Shown: positions 53,914 through 62,467 of the stretch, piece by piece
How positions within the stretch are numbered: the stretch's first letter is position 1
Layout: each line of letters starts with the position of its first letter
NCBI RefSeq assembly: GCF_000374845.1
Contig: NZ_KB895422.1
Span: 1-64,000 of the forward strand
DNA: 64,000 nucleotides
Reading direction: 5' to 3'
Source of the DNA: Paenibacillus terrigena DSM 21567
Lineage (GTDB): Bacteria; Bacillota; Bacilli; Paenibacillales; Paenibacillaceae
The notes under the pieces: model-generated
What the model saw: only the letters and a program-made list of their open reading frames with translations
Told to the model about the DNA's origin: nothing
Database searches by the model: none
Program-made: the position numbers and the translations under genes

Positions 53914-54873
53914 TTGATATACGCGCTCTCATTTTTCATTTCGTTTCTCATTGTATATGTACTCATTCCACCACTCGGCAAGATGGCTTTCCGCATCGAT
54001 TTTGTGGACAAGCCACGGAAAGACACGGAGCGCAAAATCCATCGCGAGCCAATCCCGCTGACAGCCAGCTATGCGATATTTATCGGATTCTTCGTTACAT
54101 ACTTGCTCGTCACACGTGAATTCAATTGGGAGACTGGGGCACTCTTTATTGGCGGTGTTCTCTTACTGACGATCGGAACCATTGATGATTGGTATAAGAC
54201 GAAGGGGAAAGATTTCCCGGCATTGCCCAAAATGGTTATTCAACTCTCCGCAGCTGCGCTCGTCTTCTTCTCGGGCAACGCCTTTACAGGGTTCTATAAT
54301 CCCTTCAGCAATGAATATGTCTTGCTGCCGATTTGGCTGCAATTTATACTTACCATTCTTTGGATCTTCGGCGTCACAACGGTCATTAACTTCTCAGACG
54401 GCATGGATGGCCTCGCAGGCGGCTTAGCCACGATATCAGCGGTGACCCTCTTTATCGTAGCGCTCACCAAAGGTCAGACCAATTCAGCGATGATGGCGAT
54501 TATCTTGATTGGTGTGACGGTTGCTTACTTACGATACAACAAGCCGCCGGCCAAAATATTCATGGGCGATGCAGGTGCGACATTCATCGGGTTCATCCTT
54601 GGTGTGATCGCGTTAGACGGAGCGTTCAAGCAAGCGACAATTCTCTCGCTCTTCATTCCGATTCTAGCGCTCGGGGTGCCGATCTTCGATAACATCTTCG
54701 TCGTCATGAAGCGAATGATTCAAGGCAAACCGATCTATCAGGCTGATGCCAGCCAAGCGCATTACCGACTGCTTCGTTCAGGACTGAATCACAAGCAAGT
54801 GCTGATGTTCTTATGTCTGATTGGGACATGCTTCGGACTATCTTCGATCATCTTATTATTAATTCAGACGTAA
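53914..54873 (+). CDS. tagO: Undecaprenyl-phosphate GlcNAc-1-phosphate transferase (TagO/MraY family)
   Basis: A 319-residue enzyme with ten to eleven membrane helices that transfers GlcNAc-1-P from UDP-GlcNAc to undecaprenyl phosphate, starting wall teichoic acid or other wall glycans. Catalytic motifs: IGTIDDWY, NFSDGMDGLAGG (catalytic Asp), FMGDAGATFIG, and the C-terminal QAHYRLLRSG His motif. TTG 53914 follows GGATGGTGAT; ATG 53902 has no ribosome binding site, so start is likely TTG but not certain. Confidence 0.88.
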   Translation: MIYALSFFISFLIVYVLIPPLGKMAFRIDFVDKPRKDTERKIHREPIPLTASYAIFIGFFVTYLLVTREFNWETGALFIGGVLLLTIGTIDDWYKTKGKDFPALPKMVIQLSAAALVFFSGNAFTGFYNPFSNEYVLLPIWLQFILTILWIFGVTTVINFSDGMDGLAGGLATISAVTLFIVALTKGQTNSAMMAIILIGVTVAYLRYNKPPAKIFMGDAGATFIGFILGVIALDGAFKQATILSLFIPILALGVPIFDNIFVVMKRMIQGKPIYQADASQAHYRLLRSGLNHKQVLMFLCLIGTCFGLSSIILLLIQT

Positions 54874-54880
54874 ATGCACA

Positions 54881-54925
54881 AATCCCCCATGCCATGGAAT
54901 TATCCACGGCATGGGGGATTTCTTA
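54881..54925. terminator. Bidirectional terminator between tagO and the yidC paralogue
   Basis: Perfect 13-bp stem AATCCCCCATGCC / GGCATGGGGGATT with a 14-base loop and TTCTT tail. Confidence 0.85.
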
Positions 54926-54935
54926 TGATTTGGGG

Positions 54936-55625
54936 TTAGCTCGCCGCCTCCACAGGGACTTGAATGCCCCGATAGAGCAGCTTCTGCCCCCACTTCGTTC
55001 GGTACACGAGCTTCTCCATCAAGGCGAACACCGCGCTCGACGCATAATATAAGCCGATAGCGATCGGCGACCGCCACAGAACGAAGAGATAAATTAAATT
55101 CATTACGATCGAAAGGCCGGCCTGCTTCTTGGCCGCTTGCAGAATCGTCAGCTCCATCGTAATGGGGATGAGCGCAGTGGCCAGCGTTAACAATGCGCTC
55201 AGAATCGGCAGCACATGCAACGGGTCTGTTTGGGACAACGTGTCCACCCAAGATACAATCGTCGAGCTCATGTCGCCCCCATGCGTTCGAAAGAGACCAA
55301 AAAGACTCATGAAGATCGGAATTTGAGCAAAGCTGATCAATAGCATATTGAACGGCTTAATGCCATGCTCCTTGTTAATTCGAAGCGTCTCTTCGAGCAA
55401 TCGATCCTGCTTGTCTTTATATTTCTCACGGGCTTGTTGAAGAATGGGCTGCACGGCCTTCTGGCGGACCATCTGCCGGTAGTTCATCAAATTCAACCCC
55501 GTGAATAACAATCTAACGATCAGGGTTAATGCGATAATCGCAAGTCCCCAGTCATGCGTAAGCTGGAAGAGATCGGTGAGCAATGTGTTGAATACAGATA
55601 CGATTGGTGATAACCAAGAGATCAT
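54936..55625 (-). CDS. yidC: YidC/Oxa1-family membrane protein insertase
   Basis: A 229-residue insertase of the SpoIIIJ/YidC2 type with five membrane helices: TM1 after the N-terminus (LFQLTHDWGLAIIALTLIVRLL), a cytoplasmic helical hairpin (40-80: ARxKYKDKQDRLLEETLRINKEHG), and TM2-TM5. The catalytic groove Arg is in TLIVRLLF. Unlike usual Gram-positive YidC proteins it lacks a lipoprotein signal peptide. It is away from rpmH-rnpA, so it is likely a second copy. AGGAGGA precedes ATG 55625. Confidence 0.87.
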   Translation of the reverse strand: MISWLSPIVSVFNTLLTDLFQLTHDWGLAIIALTLIVRLLFTGLNLMNYRQMVRQKAVQPILQQAREKYKDKQDRLLEETLRINKEHGIKPFNMLLISFAQIPIFMSLFGLFRTHGGDMSSTIVSWVDTLSQTDPLHVLPILSALLTLATALIPITMELTILQAAKKQAGLSIVMNLIYLFVLWRSPIAIGLYYASSAVFALMEKLVYRTKWGQKLLYRGIQVPVEAAS

Positions 55626-55929
55626 GGATAATTCCTCCTATAGGTGTTTGTTCTACTCTGTCCTGTACACCTACAGCGGAATGCATCTCATCATCGGTTG
55701 GCTTTTTGCGCGGCTTGCGGCTCGGTATTTTCCGACGTATCCATCCTAATCGCAGCACCATGCTCTGCGCATGTGTCGGATAGTCATCCGTATGCGATTG
55801 CAGAGACACGATTACAACTGTACGAATCGGCATGCCGATCGGGGACTGCAAATAGAAGTAGCCTACCAACACTGCAGCGACCGCAATCATCGACCATAAC
55901 AGCACACCATAATCCACGGATATTTCCAT
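55552..55929 (-). CDS. Small membrane protein overlapping yidC, unrecognised
   Basis: A 125-codon frame with a very good start: GGGAGGTGAGACA before ATG 55929, one transmembrane helix (residues 8-27: LLWSMIAVAAVLVGYFYLQ), then a basic region (GWIRRKIPSRKPRKKP). The frame runs 74 bases into yidC in a different register. The first 80-90 residues look coding; the tail within yidC probably does not carry independent function, and the overlap may reflect a lost stop. Possibly co-translated with yidC. Function unknown. Confidence 0.6.
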   Translation of the reverse strand: MEISVDYGVLLWSMIAVAAVLVGYFYLQSPIGMPIRTVVIVSLQSHTDDYPTHAQSMVLRLGWIRRKIPSRKPRKKPTDDEMHSAVGVQDRVEQTPIGGIIHDLLVITNRICIQHIAHRSLPAYA

Positions 55930-56020
55930 TGTCTCACCTCCCTCTCTGTTGATCATCTTCTAACACAACTATACCATAGTACGTTCGAGGCGTGGAATCG
56001 TCTCATTTTTATTAGAAAGC

Positions 56021-56062
56021 AGAAAGGTCCGTCGTTCCTAGGAACGACGGACCTTTCTTTTG
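56021..56062. terminator. Terminator built on a perfect 38-bp palindrome
   Basis: The 19-base half AGAAAGGTCCGTCGTTCCT (56021-56039) is followed with no spacer by its exact complement (56040-56058), then TTTT. Lies downstream of the minus-strand secreted protein gene at 56076; T-tract favours the plus strand. Confidence 0.75.
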
Positions 56063-56075
56063 GGAATTCGATGCT

Positions 56076-56894
56076 TTACAGCGGGGCAATATACCGAGAC
56101 GAATGCTCGACTTGACGCAAGCTTTTCCCGTTCTGCTGCAATACAGATAATCCATTGCTTTCGTAACCGTACCATTCGAATCCGACGGAATAGCCCGAAG
56201 CGGAGCGCGTTAAGAAAATAACACGGAAAAATGAGGGATCCATTTCGCCTCCGTCATCTACGCGCCAGACCGAATTATCACCTTCGTTCCCTTCATAGTC
56301 ATCAAAGAGAATACCGTTCTTCGTCACGAGAACGAAGCTCGCGAGCGGCTTCTTCCCCTTCACGCGCTCAAATTCAATGATGCCCACTTGCACTTCCGAT
56401 GGGACTTCACCGATTTTCCAATGCTTCAACACTTTACGCTTCTTCGCTTTCTCAATTGCCTTAACCGTCTTCTTATCTAAACCCTTGATCGACACCGGAC
56501 GATAAGCTAGAAACGTATGGCCTTGAAAAGCATCCTTCGCTGCGAGCACAACGCTCTCATTCTCCGGTAATTTCCCTTTGACCACCTTATAAATCTCGCC
56601 TTCGTCCTTGTTGAAATTATACATATTGTTTCGGCCGTTGCTCTCGTCCGATTGCTTCTGATGTTTCACATATTGGATCGGAATACCCCGTCCAGGAGCA
56701 GAGATCGCTTGCGTGTATTGCTTAGGATGCTTTTGATCGAACCCGAGCAATCGAGTGCCAGTCGCATCTGCATACGCAAAGGTGAGCTTAGAGTCGGATA
56801 GCTGATCTGTTAGCTTCGCTTGGGCAGCGAAGGAATGAGGAGTAGCCCCCAGTCCTAGCGCAAAAGCCATCATGACAACGATTAACTTCTTCAT
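56076..56894 (-). CDS. Secreted protein of unknown function
   Basis: A 272-residue exported protein: signal peptide MKKLIVVMMAFALGLGATPHSFA with cleavage after AQA or SFA, then a soluble, lysine- and beta-rich domain. Notable segments are PGRGIPIQYVKHQKQ, AYRPVSIKGLDKKTVKAI and GEMDPSFFRVIFLTRS. No known domain recognised and no catalytic motif stands out. It follows the secreted hydrolase gene by 32 bases on the same strand, so the two are probably an operon. Confidence 0.75.
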   Translation of the reverse strand: MKKLIVVMMAFALGLGATPHSFAAQAKLTDQLSDSKLTFAYADATGTRLLGFDQKHPKQYTQAISAPGRGIPIQYVKHQKQSDESNGRNNMYNFNKDEGEIYKVVKGKLPENESVVLAAKDAFQGHTFLAYRPVSIKGLDKKTVKAIEKAKKRKVLKHWKIGEVPSEVQVGIIEFERVKGKKPLASFVLVTKNGILFDDYEGNEGDNSVWRVDDGGEMDPSFFRVIFLTRSASGYSVGFEWYGYESNGLSVLQQNGKSLRQVEHSSRYIAPL

Positions 56895-56926
56895 CCTTCC
56901 ACTCCCTATATCATTTATCTACCCGC

Positions 56927-58576
56927 TTATTTCGTCGATTTGATCCACTTTGCAATGTCGGTAATCACTTCTTGCGGTGCATTCCCCGGAAGCATATACT
57001 CTTCGCCTGTTGAAGGTTTGTCAGATGAGACGAACACATGGTTTAGTTTCGGATACAGCTTATACGTCACATCTGTTCGCGAAGCAAGACCGGATTTCCA
57101 GCCGTCCAAGTTCGATGCTTCCACTTGAATATCATTATCGCCTTGGGCAATAAAGAGCGGCACCTTCTGCGACTTCGCAATCTCTTGGCCACGATAGTTC
57201 CGAAGGTCGAACCACCAATAGGCATTGCCTGCTGGAAATTGCGGCGGCAAATTCGATACCGAGTATTTCGTATCCTTCAGCAGCGTCATACTCTGCTCCC
57301 AGATTTTAAGCTGTGCTTCAACCTGCGCTAAGAGTTCTTGAGGTAATCCTGCTTTTTTCACACGTTCAAGGCCTTGCTGGTATTGCCAGAGCAAGATGTC
57401 TTCGAGCGGCTTCGAAGGTCCAGCGAAGACCATGGCACCCGCAATCTGATGTTTCGAATCCTGCTCAATGATCCGAGGGACCAGCATTGCGCCTTGACTA
57501 TGTCCAAGGACATAGATTTGCTTGGCATCGAATCGCTTATCCGTCGCTAACATCTGCACTGCAGCAATCGCATCATTCGTTGTCTCTTCTTTGACAGTAA
57601 ATGTAGGAGATTGAGACTTAAATGTATGCTCAAAAGTTCGTTTGTCGTATCGGAGTACAGCTACCCCTTCATTCGCAAGCCCTACGGCAAGGTCACGGAA
57701 GAACTTGCTTCCGCCAATGGATTCATCCCGATTATTCGTTCCCGAACCATGGACAAGGACGACAACGGGGAATGGACCGTCCCCTTGCGGAATGGTCAAT
57801 GCTCCTGGTAATGCGGTGCTGCCTTCTCCGATCTTCACTTCCTCGGCCTTGTAGCGTTCAGGATGATCATAGGACGGTGCATGATAATTATCGACCAGTA
57901 GCTGTGGGAAGAAGAAATCATCTACCTTTCCATCCCGATCAAACCGCACATCAATCGCTACTGGCACGCCTTGAGGCCCCGCGTACATGACGCGTACATT
58001 ATGGTGAACCGCATTTGTCGTCTCTGACACGTTCAACACTTTATCCAATTTGCCGTACATCGCTATGATTTGTTGCTGCATCATCTGTAAAGTCGGCACA
58101 GGAACTGTCGCCTGCAAGGGTTCACTCATCGAAGCACGCATCTCATCAAATTGTCCTGCAACGACTTGCTTCAGTAAATGAGTAGCCCGGCTCTTCAGAT
58201 CCGCTTGATCAATCACGATCTCCCCCTGCTCGCCAACCGATAGATGAACTTGCAAGGCCTTGTTCACATCTTCGACCGAGACTTGCAAATGATGCACCGC
58301 ATTCAACACCGCAGGTATAAGCATCGGATACGGCTCCCCATTCAATTGCGCCTGGCTCTGCCCGACTTGAATGATCCATTCGGTCGTGCCGTATTGCACA
58401 ACGGCAGCCCGCTTCGCTGCATCCCACTTCACTGAAGCGCCGACCCACTCGGCCGCTTGCCGCAATTCAATCCCTTTACCTGCTGCTGTAGCTCCTGTCA
58501 CACCTTCTGCTAGTGCCGCTTGTGCTCCGCTTGCCAACAAGCCTGCGATGGTTAACACACTAATCATTTTTTTCAT
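56927..58576 (-). CDS. Secreted alpha/beta hydrolase with CuAO_N-like and DUF3887-like domains
   Basis: A 549-residue exported enzyme. Signal peptide (1-23), a copper-amine-oxidase-N-like wall domain (about 30-110: LRQAAEWVGASVKWDAAKRAAVVQ), a DUF3887-like domain (about 130-220), and an alpha/beta hydrolase domain (240-549) with oxyanion motif VLVHGSGTNNRDES, nucleophile elbow LGHSQGAM, acid in AQGDNDIQV and His in LNHVF. Complete triad; probable serine esterase or acyl hydrolase outside the cell. GAGGAGA precedes ATG 58576. Substrate unknown. Confidence 0.88.
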   Translation of the reverse strand: MKKMISVLTIAGLLASGAQAALAEGVTGATAAGKGIELRQAAEWVGASVKWDAAKRAAVVQYGTTEWIIQVGQSQAQLNGEPYPMLIPAVLNAVHHLQVSVEDVNKALQVHLSVGEQGEIVIDQADLKSRATHLLKQVVAGQFDEMRASMSEPLQATVPVPTLQMMQQQIIAMYGKLDKVLNVSETTNAVHHNVRVMYAGPQGVPVAIDVRFDRDGKVDDFFFPQLLVDNYHAPSYDHPERYKAEEVKIGEGSTALPGALTIPQGDGPFPVVVLVHGSGTNNRDESIGGSKFFRDLAVGLANEGVAVLRYDKRTFEHTFKSQSPTFTVKEETTNDAIAAVQMLATDKRFDAKQIYVLGHSQGAMLVPRIIEQDSKHQIAGAMVFAGPSKPLEDILLWQYQQGLERVKKAGLPQELLAQVEAQLKIWEQSMTLLKDTKYSVSNLPPQFPAGNAYWWFDLRNYRGQEIAKSQKVPLFIAQGDNDIQVEASNLDGWKSGLASRTDVTYKLYPKLNHVFVSSDKPSTGEEYMLPGNAPQEVITDIAKWIKSTK

Positions 58577-58689
58577 ACGGTTACAATCTCCTCTCCCAAA
58601 CAATCATATATAATTTAATAGTTAGACAAACATCTAAATAAAGTATACCTTTGGACTTTCATTATTGTCAATCTTAACCATTATCAACA

Positions 58690-58728
58690 TAAAAAAAAGG
58701 CAATACACTTCATCCCGTGTACTGCCCT
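58690..58728 (-). terminator. Intrinsic terminator after the YuiB-like gene
   Basis: GGCAGTACAC / GTGTATTGCC stem (one G-U) with an eight-base loop; eight Ts on the minus strand. Confidence 0.85.
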
Positions 58729-58732
58729 CTGA

Positions 58733-59038
58733 TTAAAACATCTTAAATCCACTGCGACGCAGCATTCGAATCGTCGTACCGCTAATGACTGCACCGACCA
58801 ACCCGGCACATGCTGTGAGCATATCTACCAGGCTATACGCCTCGATATTACCCAGGAAGGATAGATCACTCTTCCAATACGAGATGATCACCGCGGGTAC
58901 AATAACGATCACGAACAAGTACGCCGGGAACCATGTTGTTTTCATTAACATATTTAAAATAAACCCGATCCCAAACATCATCACAAAAAACAATACGAAC
59001 AAAATGATCGGAATGATAGAACCTACCACACCATTCAT
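58733..59038 (-). CDS. YuiB-like small membrane protein
   Basis: A 101-residue protein with three hydrophobic helices (5-30, 37-55, 70-90) and a basic C-terminus (RMLRRSGFKMF). The N-terminal FGIGFILNMLMKTTWFPAYLFV pattern resembles YuiB of Bacillus; function unknown. The MITE-like repeat lies directly upstream of it. Monocistronic, with a strong terminator. Confidence 0.7.
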   Translation of the reverse strand: MNGVVGSIIPIILFVLFFVMMFGIGFILNMLMKTTWFPAYLFVIVIVPAVIISYWKSDLSFLGNIEAYSLVDMLTACAGLVGAVISGTTIRMLRRSGFKMF

Positions 59039-59065
59039 GCCCTGAACGACCTCCCTATATGTGCG

Positions 59066-59308
59066 TGTTCAAAAAGTCGGCATTTCAGCACCGTGAAGGT
59101 TGCGAGAACCTGAAGTCATGCTTCCGTAGCTAGTTTTTCTTCGAAAAACTTTTAGGAGGAACGGAGTTTAGGCAAAACCTAAATGAGTACCTGAAATGTT
59201 TCCGAAGGAAACATACTTCGTTAGCATATGCTCTTCGAAGGTGAGCGCAAGATTCGATGTCGATTATGCTTCTTGAATGACTTCGTCTCAAATGATGACT
59301 TTTTGAAC
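59066..59308. repeat. MITE-like intergenic repeat, copy 2 (243 bp)
   Basis: Ends TGTTCAAAAAGTCGG and GACTTTTTGAAC are inverted, as in the copy at 11941-12111; internal blocks are shared, and this copy has about 70 extra bases including small palindromes. Exact 10-base direct repeats CCCTATATGT flank it at 59053-59062 and 59312-59321, consistent with a target-site duplication. No coding capacity. Confidence 0.85.
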
Positions 59309-59500
59309 TACCCCTATATGTACAACCTGCAGCTTGTGTCTTACGTCTTTCCTTGTAGTGTACTAGAAAAATGTGGTGGAATCAACGAACTTTCCGTGAC
59401 GTTTTGTGTGAGGATTGTCACACCTTCTCCATTTGTTCTGCGCGGCTGTTTTCGTTACAATGGAAGAAGTTAGAGGTAAATTCATGAAGGAGTGATCACG

Positions 59501-60244
59501 ATGAGCGAAGCAGCTCTTACTTTAGAAGGCTGGTATGCATTGCATGATTTCAGAGCTATCGATTGGAATGGTTGGAAACGCGCGACCGAGGCAGAACGTG
59601 CTACGGCACTCGACGAGTTACATACATTTTTGCAACAATGGGCAACAGTAGAAGCGGACAAACAAGGCAGCACGGCGGTATACTCCATTGTGGGACAGAA
59701 GGCTGATTTCGTATTCATGCATTTGCGTGAGACGCTTGAGGAATTGAATGAGCTGGAGAATGCTTTTAATAAAACATCATTCGCGCAATTTACAATTCCC
59801 GTCTACTCCTATGTCAGTGTCGTGGAGCTCAGCAACTATTTGGCGGGCGGCGGAGATCCTTATGCGAGCCCTGAGGTTATGGCGAGGTTGAAGCCAACGC
59901 TTCCGAAGAGCAAGCATATCTGCTTCTATCCAATGAACAAGAAACGCGACCTTGCGGACAACTGGTACATGTTATCCATGGATGAGCGTAAAGGCATGAT
60001 GCGCAGCCACGGCATGATCGGCCGCCAATACGCAGGTAAAGTGAAACAAATCATCTGCGGCTCCGTTGGTCTTGACGACTGGGAATGGGGCGTTACGCTC
60101 TTCTCGGACGATGCGCTACAGTTCAAGAAGCTTGTCTATGAAATGCGTTTTGACGAAGTAAGCGCGCGCTTTGGCGAATTCGGCTCTTTCTACGTGGGCA
60201 ACCTGCTCGACGCGGACAAGTTCCAAGCGATGCTTGCTCTATAA
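59501..60244 (+). CDS. hemQ: Coproheme decarboxylase HemQ (chlorite-dismutase family)
   Basis: A 247-residue enzyme of the coproporphyrin-dependent heme pathway of Gram-positives; it oxidatively decarboxylates coproheme to heme b using peroxide. Core motifs: [45 protein letters not shown], and the proximal His in [17 protein letters not shown]-terminal [13 protein letters not shown] 59501 follows GAAGGAG; GTG 59492 lies within that site. Monocistronic. Confidence 0.96.
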   Translation: MSEAALTLEGWYALHDFRAIDWNGWKRATEAERATALDELHTFLQQWATVEADKQGSTAVYSIVGQKADFVFMHLRETLEELNELENAFNKTSFAQFTIPVYSYVSVVELSNYLAGGGDPYASPEVMARLKPTLPKSKHICFYPMNKKRDLADNWYMLSMDERKGMMRSHGMIGRQYAGKVKQIICGSVGLDDWEWGVTLFSDDALQFKKLVYEMRFDEVSARFGEFGSFYVGNLLDADKFQAMLAL

Positions 60245-60485
60245 ATACGATGAAAACTTCTCTCTTGACGAGGGAAGTTTTTTTATTGAAGAATAAAGTG
60301 AAATCATTTTTATAGAAGTACAGAAATATATCCATGGTGGATTAGTGTATATCCCCAAACCCTATGGATCACGTAAAAAATGGGGAGAGAACTCTGGGAG
60401 TCAGCATCAAGAAAATCATTTATTCCAAAAAATAAGAGATACCAGGTCATATGGGAGTGTACCCCATGTGGCTTTTTTTGTGTAA
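60245..60485 (+). other. Untranslated region with two terminators and a structured stretch
   Basis: First, a hemQ terminator: AAAACTTCTCTC / GAGGGAAGTTTT plus Ts (60253-60285). Then 60330-60440 has local pairing (CCCC at 60353 region with GGGG before AGAGAACTCT) and ends in a second hairpin CATATGGG / CCCATGTG with seven Ts (60448-60479). No coding frame fits. The second part could be a small RNA or an attenuating leader of the methyltransferase gene 94 bases downstream. Confidence 0.5.
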
Positions 60486-60572
60486 CGAACACTTTAAGTT
60501 ATTCTTTACGTATTTGCTGCTTATTGCCCTTGTTATCATTTGCATAACAGTTTTCTAGAGAGGGGCATCTAC

Positions 60573-61373
60573 ATGAATAAGAACAATCGCGTCAAAGAAG
60601 CTTGGAATCTATGGTCAGATACGGATTTCGCAAAATTCCGTTCGGAGGAACGCATTTCAGAGTTAATCGCACGGCCTGAATCTGCCTTCCATCCAACGAC
60701 GTATTCAATGTTGAAAGAAACCTTTCCCGATTTGCAAGGCAAACGCATTTGTGTACCTTCAAGCGGTGACAATCATGCTGTCTTTGCTTTTCATTTAATG
60801 GGCGCGACCGTAACCTCATGCGACTTTTCAGAACGACAATTAGAGAATGCTTCAGATATCGCTCGTTATCATGGATGGGATATCGAATTTATTTGCGATG
60901 ACACTATGAAATTAAGCAATATCAAAAGCGATGAATATGATTTTGTATATACCTCGAATGGCGTTCATGTATGGATCCACGATTTACATGCTATGTACGA
61001 CAATATTCATCGAATTCTCCATCACAAAGGGGTGTATATCATGTTTGATATTCACCCCTTCTTGCGACCTTTCGGTATACAAGTTACAGAACAAATAAAT
61101 GTAGTCAATCCTTATCACATAACAGGTCCATTCGGAGATATACCCACGTATAAATGGCGAATCCAAGATCTTATGAATGCGATGATTTCATCGGGATTCC
61201 ATATGAAGCATATCGAAGAAATGTACGCAGAGACCGGATTATTCTGGGTGGATGACTCCAAAAATGAAGGTGATTCGATGACCAAGAAAGAGCTTGATGA
61301 CATGTGCAATTGGAGACTAAACCCCTTAGCAGCACTTCCACAATGGTTATCCATACGAGCAGTGAAATCATAA
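60573..61373 (+). CDS. Class I SAM-dependent methyltransferase
   Basis: A 266-residue Rossmann-fold methyltransferase. Motif I is KRICVPSSGDNHAVFAF (unusual Ser-Ser-Gly-Asp in place of G-x-G-x-G), followed by TSCDFSERQLENA (ribose-binding acid), ICDDTMKLSNIKSDEYDFVYTSNGVHVWI and HHKGVYIMFDIHPF. Acceptor unknown. ATG 60573 has GAGAGGGG ahead. The gene is flanked by AT-rich DNA and is less GC-rich than its neighbours, which may mean recent acquisition. No partner genes nearby. Confidence 0.83.
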   Translation: MNKNNRVKEAWNLWSDTDFAKFRSEERISELIARPESAFHPTTYSMLKETFPDLQGKRICVPSSGDNHAVFAFHLMGATVTSCDFSERQLENASDIARYHGWDIEFICDDTMKLSNIKSDEYDFVYTSNGVHVWIHDLHAMYDNIHRILHHKGVYIMFDIHPFLRPFGIQVTEQINVVNPYHITGPFGDIPTYKWRIQDLMNAMISSGFHMKHIEEMYAETGLFWVDDSKNEGDSMTKKELDDMCNWRLNPLAALPQWLSIRAVKS

Positions 61374-61499
61374 AATCTAACATGAACAATACAATAACCT
61401 CCTCTTCGAAGTTAAGTTAGAGGGAGGGATTCACCTAATCCCTGTCGAAGAACAAAGAACCGTTGTTCTTGCCCATCCATCGAAACGAGGTGTTCTGCA

Positions 61500-62462
61500 G
61501 TGAATGAATTAACAAGCATTTATAACCTAGCCCAAGTCATCAAACGTAACGTTCAAAAAGTCATTGTCGGCAAAGATGAGACGATCGACCGCATTTTTGT
61601 TGCTCTTTTTACAGGTGGACATGTGTTGCTAGAAGATGTGCCCGGAACAGGAAAAACGCTGCTCGTGAAGGCACTTGCGAAATCCATCAACGGTAATTGC
61701 AAGCGCATTCAGTTTACACCCGACTTGCTCCCCACCGATCTAAGCGGCATGAATATTTACAATCAGAAGACGAGCGAGTTTCAATTCCGTCCGGGTCCGC
61801 TATTCACGAACCTGCTGCTCGCGGATGAAATCAATCGTGCGACGCCCAGAACCCAATCCAGCCTGCTCGAATGTATGGAAGAACGTCAAGTGAGTATCGA
61901 TGGTGACACGATGCTGCTGGACGAGCCTTTTATCGTGCTGGCCACGCAGAATCCACTGGATAACTATGGGACGTTCCCGCTCCCTGAGGCTCAACTCGAT
62001 CGGTTCATGCTCAAGCTGAAGCTAGGCTACCCGACGTTTGATGAGGGGCTCCTTGTCTTGTCCCGATTCCGGGAACAACAACCGCTCGAACAGCTCGAGC
62101 CCGTCGCTTCCAAAGCAGACATTATTCAGGCGCGAGCCAACTATACAAAAGTACATATTAGCGACGATATGCTGGAATATCTATTGAGAATCGTGGAACA
62201 GACGCGCAAACACCCGGATATCGCACTCGGAGCAAGCCCTCGAGCGAGCCAAGCCTTACTGCGCGCCGTTCAAGCTTATGCTGTTATCCGCGGCCGGGAA
62301 TTCGTATCTCCTGATGATGTGAAAGAGATGGTCACACCTGTGCTCGCCCATCGCCTGCTCTTCCGGAATGCTTCGCAGCTGCGAGATCAGCAAGCCGAGA
62401 ATGTACTGGGACAAATTCTGAATCAAGTTCCCGTACCTTCCGAACCACTATTGAAGGGGTAA
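61500..62462 (+). CDS. MoxR-family AAA+ ATPase
   Basis: A 320-residue chaperone-like ATPase. Walker A EDVPGTGKTLLVKALAK, Walker B LLADEINRATPRTQSSLLE, sensor 1 ATQNPLDNYGTFPLPEAQLDRF, and arginine finger/sensor 2 region GASPRASQALLRA. MoxR proteins are thought to help mature partner complexes, usually encoded with DUF58 and transglutaminase-like proteins, as here. GTG 61500 follows GAGGTG. First gene of the operon. Confidence 0.93.
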   Translation: MNELTSIYNLAQVIKRNVQKVIVGKDETIDRIFVALFTGGHVLLEDVPGTGKTLLVKALAKSINGNCKRIQFTPDLLPTDLSGMNIYNQKTSEFQFRPGPLFTNLLLADEINRATPRTQSSLLECMEERQVSIDGDTMLLDEPFIVLATQNPLDNYGTFPLPEAQLDRFMLKLKLGYPTFDEGLLVLSRFREQQPLEQLEPVASKADIIQARANYTKVHISDDMLEYLLRIVEQTRKHPDIALGASPRASQALLRAVQAYAVIRGREFVSPDDVKEMVTPVLAHRLLFRNASQLRDQQAENVLGQILNQVPVPSEPLLKG

Positions 62463-62467
62463 TCGCG

